This document shows, in pieces, positions 16,405 to 25,600 of a stretch of 42,844 bases of DNA; position 1 is the first letter of the stretch, and every line of letters begins with the position of its first letter. This stretch comes from a bacterium (GTDB lineage Bacteria > Planctomycetota > J058 > JAJDCP01): positions 1 through 42,844 of the forward strand of contig JAUIEM010000019.1 in NCBI GenBank assembly GCA_030428695.1, in the 5' to 3' direction. The notes beneath the pieces are model-generated. The model worked only from the letters and a program-made list of their open reading frames with translations, ran no database searches and had not been told where the DNA came from. Made by a program: the position numbers and the translations under genes.

Positions 16405-16410
16405 TAGACT
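16405..16410 (+). promoter_or_regulatory. Candidate -10 box (TAGACT) with TTCTCG -35
   Basis: TAGACT begins 40 bases before the ATG at 16445. TTCTCG (16381-16386) lies 18 bases upstream of it. Confidence 0.5.
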
Positions 16411-16444
16411 GCACGCATCCACCGTCCCCCCCCGGGAGGTCCCG

Positions 16445-17479
16445 ATGCGTTGTTCCCGCCTCCTCGTGCTGACCGTCTGCGCGCTCCAGCTCTCCTCCTG
16501 CTCCGCCCTCTGGGCCCAGGCGATCTCGAGCCGCGTGGCCGACGACCTGCTCGCCCTCGAGGGCTACCGCGGCACCGTCCGCGAGGCCGGCCTGTTCCCC
16601 GACGACCCCGAGCGCACGCTGCTGCGCGAGGTCCACTACCGGCGCCCCTGGCAGATGCGGGTCGAGACCCTCGAGCCGGCGGAGCTCGCCGGCAGCCTGT
16701 TCGTCTACGACGGCGAGGAGGTCGTGATGTGGTGGCCCCAGGAGCTGTTCGGGCTGCGCATCCGGGGGCTCCCGCTGCCCGAAGAGGAGGAAGTGCGCGC
16801 CCACATCCGCCGGCAGTCGGAGGTCGCGTTCGACAACTACGCCTACACCCTCGAGGGCGAGTTCCCCTGGCTCGAGCAGCCGAGCGCCCGCTGGCGCCTG
16901 CGGCCGGTCTCCGACGACCCGCTGCGGCTGCGCCACACCGTGTGGATGCACGCGCGCTACAGCTTCCCGCTGAAGATGGACTTCTACCGCGAGGACGACA
17001 GCCGCTGGTACGGCATGGAGTTCGACAGCTTCGCCCTCGAGACCCCATCCGACGACTGGAGCTTCAGCTTCCCCGAGAACGCCGTCGTCTTCGCGTGGGA
17101 TCTCGCCGCCCCCGGCATCAGCGTCGAGGAGGCGCGGCGCCGCATGAACTTCGAGGTGCTGCTGCCGACCTGGCTGCCCGAGGGCCACCGCGTCTCGAAG
17201 CTGGTCGAGAGCGACCACGACCTGCCGCTTTTGTGCGTGCGCATGGACGCCGGGGCGACCTGGCTGTCGCTGACCCAGAACCGCTACCTCGGGGAGATGA
17301 CGCGTCCGCCCTTCGGCATCGAGGTCGAGGTCGGCGCAGCGACGGGCCAGCTCTCCTTCGTCGGCAACTTCACCCTCCTGAGCTGGGTGCAGGGCCGGAC
17401 GCAGCTCAGCCTGCTCGGCAACATCGCCTACCCCGAGCTGGTCCGCATCGCCCGCTCGGTCGCGGCGCCGGAGGACTGA
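16445..17479 (+). CDS. Predicted lipoprotein with LolA/RseB-like and DUF4367-like regions
   Basis: A 344-residue exported protein; LQLSSC at residues 15-20 of the signal peptide is a plausible lipobox. The N-terminal ~200 residues (VHYRRPWQMRVETL, LFVYDGEEVVMWWP) follow the half-barrel pattern of LolA/RseB lipoprotein-binding proteins. The C-terminal ~110 residues (FEVLLPTWLPEGHRVSKLV...WLSLTQNR) match the DUF4367-type domain often found with them. The protein may sense or bind lipid or lipoprotein at the envelope, which is inference. The sterol desaturase-family gene follows after 4 bases, so the two are coupled. Confidence 0.7.
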   Translation: MRCSRLLVLTVCALQLSSCSALWAQAISSRVADDLLALEGYRGTVREAGLFPDDPERTLLREVHYRRPWQMRVETLEPAELAGSLFVYDGEEVVMWWPQELFGLRIRGLPLPEEEEVRAHIRRQSEVAFDNYAYTLEGEFPWLEQPSARWRLRPVSDDPLRLRHTVWMHARYSFPLKMDFYREDDSRWYGMEFDSFALETPSDDWSFSFPENAVVFAWDLAAPGISVEEARRRMNFEVLLPTWLPEGHRVSKLVESDHDLPLLCVRMDAGATWLSLTQNRYLGEMTRPPFGIEVEVGAATGQLSFVGNFTLLSWVQGRTQLSLLGNIAYPELVRIARSVAAPED

Positions 17480-17483
17480 GCGG

Positions 17484-18311
17484 ATGCTCCGCTCGCCCCT
17501 GCTCGGCTTCTACCTCTTCGCCTACGCGGTGCTGCTGGTCGCGGGCAGCGGGGAGTGGCTGCTCGGGATCCTCCGTCGGCGGCAGCCCTTCTCTCTGCGG
17601 GACACCCTCGCCAACGTCGCGATGTACGCCGGCTACCTCGCCCTCAACGCGCTGTGGCTGCCGTGGGTGTTCCTGCTCTACACCTGGTGCCACGAGCACG
17701 CGCTCGTGCGCCTGACGGTCGGCGGCTTCCACACCGGGGTGCACGGCCTGTGGTGGGAGTGGGTGCTGCTGATCGTGCTCGAGGACCTGTGCTTCTACGT
17801 CTTCCATCGCACGAGCCACAACGTGCGCTTCTTCTGGGCCTCGCACGTCAACCACCACAGCTCCCGGCGCTTCAACCTGTCCCTGGGGCTGCGCCAGACC
17901 TGGACGCCCTTCGTCGCCGTGCTCTTCTGGCTGCCCTTGCCGCTGCTCGGCTTCGATCCGCTGATGATCCTGACGGTGCAGGCCGGCAGCCTGTTCTACC
18001 AGGCCTTCCTGCACAGCAGCTTCTGCCCGCCCCTCGGTCCGCTCGGCTGGATCTTCAACACGCCCGCCCACCACCGCCTGCACCACGCGAAGCACCCCGC
18101 CTACCTCGGCGTCAACCTCGGCGGGATCCTGATCGTCTGGGACCGCCTGTTCGGCACCTTCGCCCGCGAGACGGCTCCGGTCGAGTACGGGCTGCACCGC
18201 GACATCGATTCCCACAATCCCTTCTGGATCGCCCTGCACGAGTGGGTCGCCCTGGGCAGGGATGTGCGGAAGCGGGGCTGGCGCTGTCTGTGGGATGATT
18301 TCGGGGAGTAG
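17484..18311 (+). CDS. Fatty acid hydroxylase/sterol desaturase-family membrane protein
   Basis: A 275-residue di-iron membrane oxygenase. The histidine boxes are all present: HRTSH (HX3H), HVNHH (HX2HH), HSS and HHRLHH (HX2HH), between about six hydrophobic helices. Members hydroxylate or desaturate sterols, fatty acids or alkyl lipids; the substrate here is unknown. The ribosome binding site (GGAGG) lies inside the end of the preceding lipoprotein gene, with 4 bases between the genes, so translation is coupled. The proximity of a PUFA-type synthase 19 kb away is suggestive only. Confidence 0.85.
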   Translation: MLRSPLLGFYLFAYAVLLVAGSGEWLLGILRRRQPFSLRDTLANVAMYAGYLALNALWLPWVFLLYTWCHEHALVRLTVGGFHTGVHGLWWEWVLLIVLEDLCFYVFHRTSHNVRFFWASHVNHHSSRRFNLSLGLRQTWTPFVAVLFWLPLPLLGFDPLMILTVQAGSLFYQAFLHSSFCPPLGPLGWIFNTPAHHRLHHAKHPAYLGVNLGGILIVWDRLFGTFARETAPVEYGLHRDIDSHNPFWIALHEWVALGRDVRKRGWRCLWDDFGE

Positions 18312-18353
18312 GGGAGCGCTCGACTGACCCCGGCGGAAGTTCCCGAAACACGA

Positions 18354-18435
18354 CGGGAGGGGGTAAAGAGACTGTCTCACGGAACCTGGTGTCGCACGCC
18401 CCCACGCCTGCGGCGGGCGGGGGTAAACCCCGCCC
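18354..18435. repeat. Palindromic repeat copies D (degenerate half) and E
   Basis: Copy D (GACGGGAGGGGGTAAA) keeps only one arm. Copy E has GGGCGGGG (18415-18422) and CCCCGCCC (18428-18435) and reads opposite to copies B and C. Both lie past the stop of the hydroxylase gene. Confidence 0.8.
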
Positions 18436-18525
18436 CTACATTGGATTCCGACGCACACCACGGGTGATCTCGGACGTGCGGAATGCGAGCCATGCCTCGC
18501 CTTGGCTGATGGTCCTATCCGAATG

Positions 18526-18558
18526 TAGGGGAGGGGTTTACCCCCTCCCGCGAAGCGG
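18526..18558. repeat. Palindromic repeat copy F
   Basis: TAGGGGAGGGG-TTTAC-CCCCTCCC has a perfect 8-bp stem (18529-18536 with 18542-18549). A second hairpin, CCCGCGAAGCGGG, follows directly. It faces copy E, so E and F form an inverted pair around ~90 bases, with ACATTGGAT/ATCCGAATGT arms inside. The pair separates two convergent genes. Confidence 0.8.
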
Positions 18559-18596
18559 GAGAAGGCGCACGTGACTGGATTCGTGGGACGGTCTCT

Positions 18597-18830
18597 CTAC
18601 CTCCGCCCGTCCAGCCCGTCCAGGCCAGCATTGAAGCCGGCGGTGTTTTCATCGAGCGCCGCGAGCGCGTGCTGGATCAGTCCGACCTCCCGGGACTCGA
18701 AGAACGGCTCCCCGCATTGGTCGCAGACCCACGCAGGAACGGACTCCCAGGATACGTGGTAGCCGTTTCGGTCCACGCTGAAGGGTGCGGTCGCATGGGT
18801 CATGGTTCCGCTACAGTGGAAACACCTCAC
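18597..18830 (-). CDS. YgiT-type zinc finger protein
   Basis: A 77-residue protein with two CxxC pairs (RCFHC and VCDQC) that bind one zinc, as in the YgiT/MqsA antitoxin N-terminal domain. GYHVSWESVPAWVCDQCGEP is the typical core. The helix-turn-helix DNA-binding half of full MqsA is absent, as in many stand-alone family members. These genes are usually paired with a DUF4258-type toxin, and no such partner is beside it. The GTG start is the first in-frame choice that keeps the first CxxC. It begins 11 bases after the thioredoxin gene and may share its transcript. Confidence 0.8.
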   Translation of the reverse strand: MRCFHCSGTMTHATAPFSVDRNGYHVSWESVPAWVCDQCGEPFFESREVGLIQHALAALDENTAGFNAGLDGLDGRR

Positions 18831-18841
18831 GGGAGTCGCCT

Positions 18842-19357
18842 CTACTCGCTCCTGGCGCCGACCTGGTCCAGCCAGGCGAGGAACTCGGCCTGGCCGAGCC
18901 CACCCACGGCGCGGTCGAGGGCCTCGCCGCGGGCGTCGGTGATGATCGTGGTCGGCGTGCCCCACACCTCGTAGCGCTGCACCGTCGCCGCGGCGCTGGT
19001 GTCCGACACGTCGAGCAGCACGGGGATGTACTCCGCGTTGACCCGCGCCTCGACCTGGCTGTCCGCCCAGACCTGGCGCTTCATGACCCGGCACGGGACG
19101 CACCACGGGCCGGTGAAGAACAGGATCATCGGCTTCCCGGTCTCGGCGGCCTGATGCTGCGCGGTGTCGAAGCTCCCGGCCCAGGCGATGGCGTTGGAAG
19201 GCACGTAGAGGATGTGCCAGAGCCAGGCGAGGCCGATCACCAGAGCCGCCAGCCAGAACCCGCTCCAGAGGCGCTGGGCGAGGCTCCGCGGCGGGGAAGT
19301 GGGGGACTTCGCGTCCCCCGGGTCGCTGTCGCTGGGCGTGTCGGGCTCGTTCTCCAC
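18842..19357 (-). CDS. Membrane-anchored thioredoxin-family protein
   Basis: A 171-residue protein with a Ser/Pro/Asp-rich N-terminal tail, one transmembrane helix (about residues 34-52) and a C-terminal thioredoxin fold. The active site is GPWCVPC (C86, C89), followed by the cis-proline segment WGTPTTII. The position suggests disulfide exchange on the outer face of the inner membrane. I chose the GTG at 19357 because GGAGGAG lies 7 bases upstream; a longer frame back to 19504 has no ribosome binding site. The substrate is unknown. Confidence 0.82.
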   Translation of the reverse strand: MENEPDTPSDSDPGDAKSPTSPPRSLAQRLWSGFWLAALVIGLAWLWHILYVPSNAIAWAGSFDTAQHQAAETGKPMILFFTGPWCVPCRVMKRQVWADSQVEARVNAEYIPVLLDVSDTSAAATVQRYEVWGTPTTIITDARGEALDRAVGGLGQAEFLAWLDQVGARSE

Positions 19358-19524
19358 CGTGCATCTCCTCCCCCGGAACTTCCCGGAAGATGCCACAGCC
19401 GGGGAGGCAACGCCAGACACAGGACAGCCGTCGATTTCCCAGAAACTCCGTAAGAACCCGAACCCCCGGGGACAGGAAGGGCGCACCGCCGCGAGAAGCG
19501 GCACCCCCCCTGGAGGACCCGACC

Positions 19525-19638
19525 ATGAAGACCCGAACCCACGTGCGCGCTGGCGGACGCGACGACCACGACATCCTCTTCGACCCCGACGACGACCTCA
19601 AGCCGACGCCGCTTCCCGTCCCCGCGATCCGCGGCTGA
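19525..19638 (+). CDS. Small ORF, 37 residues, unknown
   Basis: MKTRTHVRAGGRDDHDILFD begins a 37-residue frame with TGGAGG 9 bases upstream. It has a basic N-terminus, an acidic centre (DPDDD) and a Pro-rich end (LPVPAIRG). No family is recognised. It sits between the divergent thioredoxin gene and the helicase-nuclease gene. Strength of the ribosome binding site is the main support. Confidence 0.4.
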   Translation: MKTRTHVRAGGRDDHDILFDPDDDLKPTPLPVPAIRG

Positions 19639-19662
19639 GCCTCCCCGGACGTACCCGTCTGC

Positions 19663-19668
19663 TACACT
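19663..19668 (+). promoter_or_regulatory. Candidate -10 box (TACACT)
   Basis: TACACT begins 34 bases before the GTG of the helicase-nuclease gene. No clear -35 was found. Confidence 0.45.
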
Positions 19669-19696
19669 GCGCCCTTCTCCAGCCGCAGGGAGCGGC

Positions 19697-22600
19697 GTGG
19701 CAACATCCCTCGCACTCTGGGACGGCCGCCTGCGCCTCGACGACGAGGCGCGGCGCGTGTGCGTGGTGTGCGCGAGCCCCGTCCGGCGGGCCGAGCTCGA
19801 GGAGCGCGGCTGCTGGGTGGTCGCGCCCCGCGCCTTCGAGGCCGGCCTGCTCGCGCGCCTGCCCGAGCCCTGCCGGGTGCTGGCCGATCACGAGGCCCTG
19901 GGCCTGCTGCGGGGTTGCCTGCCCGCCTCCGAACAGAGCTTGAGCGTGCCGCGGCTGCGGGCCCTGTTCGGGCATCTGCAGGCGCGGGTCGAGGGGGAGA
20001 CCAGCGAGCGCGCCCTGCCCGGCTGGCCAGCGGCCCTGCTCGAAGAGCTGGCCGAGCGCTTCGAGCAGGCCCAGGAGCAGGCCCGGGCCTGGGAGGTCTG
20101 CGCCGCGCGCGCCCGGCTCGGCGAGCGTCTCGACCGGCTGCCCGCGGACAGCCTGCCGGAGCTGCTGGTGCTCGAGCAGCCGGCGACGTTGCGCGCGGGG
20201 GAGCGCGCCCTCTACGCCCGGCTCGCGCAGAGGCTGCGGCTGGTCTGCGTCGTCGACCCCGCGCTGCTCGAGGTCGAGACCAGCGAGCAGCTCGCCGCCC
20301 GTCCCTCCCTCGACTTCGCCCGCCCCGCCTGGCGCCTGTTGCAGGTCCCCTGGGTGCGGCATCGGGCCCTGGACCGCCTGCACGCCGAGGCGGGGAGCCT
20401 GGTCGCCAGCCTGTTCGACGGCGGCCAGCATGCTCCGCTGGAAGCCCCGGCCTGCGACGTGTGGCGGCCCCACGACCTGGCCGAAGAGGTCGCGCTGTGC
20501 GTGCGGCTCCTGCAGCGCGGCATCGTCGAGGAGGTGTGGAGGGCGGAGGAAGTCTGCGTCGCGGTGCCCGACCTCGACCGCTACCTGCCGAGCCTGCGCG
20601 CGGCCCTGGCCGAGGCCGGGCTGCCGTGCGCGGTGCCGGAGGGCGAGCCGCTGAGCGCGCTGGCGCCGAGCGCCTGCCTGCGCAGCCTGCTCGACTGGCA
20701 GCTCAGCGGCAGCGGGGCCTCCCTGCTCGCCTACCTCGGCGCCTACGCGAAGCGGCTGCCGCGGCTGTCGGTGGCCGACTGGGCGGCCTTTGCCGAGGAA
20801 TACGGCTCGCTGCTGCCCGACGGGCTCGGCGAGCGCGTGCTCGGGGAGCTGCGCGCGGCCGGTTCCCACAGCCTCGACCCCTTCCGCCTCGAGCTGGCGG
20901 CGCGGGAGGTCCATGTCCCCGGCGGGCCGGACTTCGAGCAGGACTGGCTGTGCCCCTTCCTCGACAGCCGGCTGTGGCGCGACGCCGGGCTGGTGCTCGA
21001 CCTCGCGGCGCTGTGGCGGCGCTGGGAGGAGCTGGAGGAGCTGCGCTCCGCCGGGGCCGACGCCGTCGAGGTGCTGTTCGCCACCCTGCGCGAGGACCGC
21101 TGCCTCGAGACCGGGGCGGAGGACTGCGACGGGCCGGAGAGCCGCCGCCGGCGGGCCTGCCTGGAGCGCCTGGAGGAAGTCCTGACGCGCGAGCTGCCGG
21201 TCGAGGCGGAGCCCGGCCTCGACGCCCTGCGCAGCCTGCTCGAGCGGGTCCTGCGCCGCGAGCGCCTGCCCTGTCCGGCCGAGCCCGGGGGCGTGCGGGT
21301 GCTGTCCCTGGCCGAGAGCCGCCAGCTCTTCCCCGGCGCGCTGTTCTGCCTCGGCCTGACGGCGGAGGCGGTGCGTGGGCGGGCGGCGGCCTGGCGCTGG
21401 CTGCTCGCGCGCCATCTGCGCCAGGCCCGGCGGCTGGTGCTCAGCGCGCCGAAGGTCGTCGACAACGCGCGCCAGCGGCCGGCGACCGCCCTCGCCGACC
21501 TGCTGCGCTGGCGCTCGGCGGGCCGCCTGCGGCTCGGCAGCAAGCCCGCCGCCGCGCCGGGCATGCTGCCCTTCGCCTGGACCGAGACCGACCACGGCTT
21601 CCCGAAGGCCCTCCTCGAGCGGGCCTTCGACCCGGCCTGGGCGCCGAACCTGCGCGCCCTCGCCGCCCGCTATCCGGAGCACCGCGCCCTGCCGAAGAGC
21701 TGGCGCGACCGCGCCGATGCGGGGCGGCGCGCGATCGCCGCCCGGGCGGCTCCGCAGCTGACCGAATTCGACGGCGTGCTGCCCGAGGGCGAGCGCGAGG
21801 GGCAGGCGGTGTACAGCGCCCGGGCGCTCGAGGTGCTCGTCGACTGTCCGCACCGCTGGTTCTTCGCCTTCCGGCTCAAGCTCGGGGCGCTGAAGGAGCC
21901 GGTCGAGGACGTGCCGCGGCCGGAGCTCGGCAGCCTGGTGCACCGCTGCCTGGAGATCTTCTGGCGCGAGCGGCTCGAGGCCGGTGCGCCCCCGCTCTCC
22001 AGCGCCGACTTCGACGCCGCCTGCAGGGACATGCTCGCAGTGGCGAGGGAGGTCCTCGGACGCAGCGGCCGGGACTGGAACCGCAACGCGCTGGTCGCCG
22101 CCGAGCGCGAGTCGCTGATTCTGGGGTTGGACGAAGCGGGGGACCGCGGCCGGCGGGGGATCCTCAAGGCGGCCCTCGCCTTCACCCGCGACCACCCGAC
22201 CCTGCAGGGCGTGCCCTGGCGGCTCGAGTGGGCCCTCGGCGACGAGCCGGTCCCGATCACCCCGCGCGTCGCCCTGCGCCTGCGCATCGACCGCGTCGAC
22301 CGGCAGCTGTTGCCCGGCAAGCGGCAGCGGCTGGTGATCGTCGACTACAAGACCGGGCGGGGGGCGAGCGCCGCGCGCTGGAAGTCGATGCGCAGCCTGC
22401 AGCTGCGCCTGTACGCCCTCGCCCTCGACGTGTGGTTCTCCCAGGAGCAGCGCGCGGCACGGGTCGCCGCGGGGGAGGAGCCCGACCTGCCGCTCGCCGA
22501 CCTGCGCGCCGGCGAGCTGGTCCTCGGGCGGCGGGAGCGGCGCCCGGCCGACGAGGACTTCTTCGACCCGGTGCGGGGGGTGTTCCGCGAGCATCTCGCG

Positions 22601-25600
22601 CTGTCCTGGTTCAGCAAGGCCTGGACCCTCGACCCCGGCGCGGTCGAGCCCAACCTGCTCCAGACCCGTGAGACCGTCGACGCCCGCGACCTGCGCGTGC
22701 GGCGCGGCCAGCTCTGGCAGGAGCTCGAGCCGGACGCCTGCCGCTACTGCGAGTTCGCGCGCATCTGCGCCCACGACCCGGCGACCCTGGCCGGCAAGCT
22801 GCGCAGCCTGCCCGAGAGCGGCCGCCCCGGACGCTTCTGGACGCCGCACCGGGTGCTCGCCGGGGCGGCGCCGCGCGGGGTCAGCGCCCTGCTCGCCGCC
22901 CCCGCCGAGGTGCGCGCCGAGGCGCCGAAGCCGCCGCCGGAGCTGTCCGACGAGCAGCGCCGCGCCGCCCGCACCGACCTGATCGCGACGGTCTCGGCCG
23001 GGGCGGGCTCGGGCAAGACCTTCGTGCTCAAGACCCGGGTGCTGCGCCTTCTGCGCTCGGGGGTGCCGGTCGACAGCCTGCTCGCGATCACCTTCTCCGA
23101 GCAGGCGGCGGCCGAGATCCGCGAGCGCATCGAGAGCGCCCTCGGCGAGGCCCTCGACCGCGACGCCCTCGACGGCACCGCCTTGACCGCTGTCGAGCGC
23201 GCCCGGCTGGTGCGGGCGCGGGCGGACATGCCCGGGGCGGCCTTCTCGACCCTGCACGGCTTCTGCCGCCAGCTCGTCGAGCTCGCCCCGGGGCTGAGCG
23301 GCTGGGAGGCGGTCGAGCGGGTCGCCTGGGGACCCTTCCTCGAGCGCCTCAAGGACGGCGCCATCGACCGGGTGATGTTCCGGGTCCCGGAGGTGCGGCC
23401 CGCGCTCCGGCGGCTGTTGCGCGAGGGGGTGAACGCCTTCCGCCTGCGCCGCGAGCTCGTGCGCTTCCTCGAGCAGCCGCACGTGCTCGCGAGCCTGCGC
23501 GCCGGCCTGGACCGGGGGGACGTCTGGTGGAACCGGGCCTTCGCCAAGCTCCACGCCCACTTCGGCGCCAGCGAGGTGCAGATCGCCCTCGACCGCGGCG
23601 CCCGGACGCTGGCCGAGGACTTCGTCGGGCTGGCGGCGCGGGCGGCGGAAGTCTACGTCGCGGCCAAGCGCCGCGCCCGCGTCGCCGACTTCGAGGACCT
23701 GATCGAGGGCGCGCACCGCGCCCTGGTGCGGCCGGCCGCGCCCGGCGCCGAAGGCGAGCAGCGCACGCTGCGCAAGCGGTTGCGGCGGCGCTTCCGCCAC
23801 ATCCTCGTCGACGAGTTCCAGGACACCGACACCCGCCAGTGGGACATCGTGCGCACCCTCCTCGACGGCCGCCTGGACGCGACCGGCGACGAGGCGGTGA
23901 CCTGCTTCCTGGTCGGCGACCCCAAGCAGTCGATCTACGGCTGGCGCGGCGGCGACCACCGCGTGTTCCTCGCCGCCCGCCGCCACCTCGAGCAGGAGAC
24001 CGGCCAGCCCGGCCTCGAGCTGTCGGACAACTACCGCTCCGGGCGCGCCGTCGTCGGCTTCGTCAACCAGTTCTTCGGCCCGCTCTTCGCCGAGGACGCC
24101 GCCACCGCCGGGCGCGACGCGGTGCCGCCCCAGCCGATGCGCGCGCGGCGCAGCGCGGAGGGCTCGGTCGGCGTGCTGCACGTGCCCGCCGAGGGCGACA
24201 GCGAGCCCCTCGCGGTCGCGTACACCTGCGCGAACCTGCTCGCGATCGCCGCCGGCCGGCAGGAGCCCGGGGAGATGCCCGCCCTGGCCGCCGACACCCC
24301 GAACCCGAAGATCGGCATCCTGTGCCTGACCCGGCGGGACATGCAGGCGGTCTCCCAGGCCCTCGACGCGGTGCGGGTGCCCCATCTGGCCACCCACCGC
24401 TCCGGCTACTTCGCGCAGCCGGCGGTGATGGCGGTCGAGGTCGCGGTGCGCGCGGCGGTCGATCCGCGCGACGGCATCGCCCTGGCCGGCCTGCTGCGCG
24501 GACCGATGTTCGGCTGGAGCGACCAGGAGCTGCAGGATCTGCGCGCCCGCCTCGGCGCGCGCTGGCTCGAGCGCCTGGCCGACGACCTCGCCGGCCGCCC
24601 GGTGGCCGAGCAGCTCGCGGCCTGGCGCGGCGCCCTGCCGCGGCTCGGCCCGGCGGCCTTCGTGCGGCGGGTGCTCGCCGACCGCGCCCTCGAGACCGCC
24701 TTCCGCTGGGCGGGGCGCGCCGACGCCGCCCGCAACCTGCGGCGGCTGCTCGAGATGATCGAGCAGGCCGAGCGCGACGGCAGCCTCGGCTCGCCGGTCG
24801 AGCTGCCCGGCTGGTTCGGCATGCAGCAGCAGGCGGAGGAAGGGGCCGCGCTCGCGCCCTCGGAGCACATCCCGGTCGTGGTGATGACGGTCCACGGCGC
24901 GAAGGGCCTCGAGTTCCCGGTCGTCATCCTGCCCGGCCTGCGCAGCGAGAACCGGGTGCTCTACGACTTCATCACCAGCACCCTGCCCGGCGACAAACAC
25001 ACCAGCCTGGCGGTGCGCGCCTCCCTGCAGGAGACCGGCTGGCGGCGCGAGCACGGGACCCTCGGCGGGCTGCTCGCCGAGCAGGTGCAGCGGGAGCGGA
25101 ACGCCGAGCTCAAGCGCCTGTTCTACGTCGCCTGCACCCGCGCCCGCGACCACCTGCTGCTGGTCTGGCCGCCGAGCCGCTCGCGAGGCCAGGAGCGCAG
25201 CTCCACCGAGGCGCAGTCCCCCTACGACCTGATGCGTCGCCGGCTGATGCCCGACAACCCGACGGCGGCGCGGTCGTTCTTCCTCGAAGGCTCCGACCTG
25301 CGCCTGCCCGTCCTCTTCCACCGCCCCGTCCCCCACCCGGTCGCCGCCCCGCCCAGCGCGCCGCCGCGAGCTTCCCTGCTCGCGACCAGCGGCCTCGCCC
25401 TGCGGCCGCCCGCGCCCGCCCTGGAGGCGCGGGAGCTCGAGCTGCTCGAGGACTGCCCGGCCCGCTTCTTCTTCGCCCAGCACCTCCAGGCCTGGCGCGA
25501 CGAGCCGCTGCGCGAGGCGATCGCCGCCCTCTGGCGGCAGGCCGGTCCCGGCGCCCTCGCCCTCGACAGCGCGGCCGCGCGAGCGGTGTGGGAAGCGGCC

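Noticed and set aside
18389..18574. 61-codon ORF after the hydroxylase gene
   Set aside because: It starts and ends inside repeat copies E and F and has no ribosome binding site.
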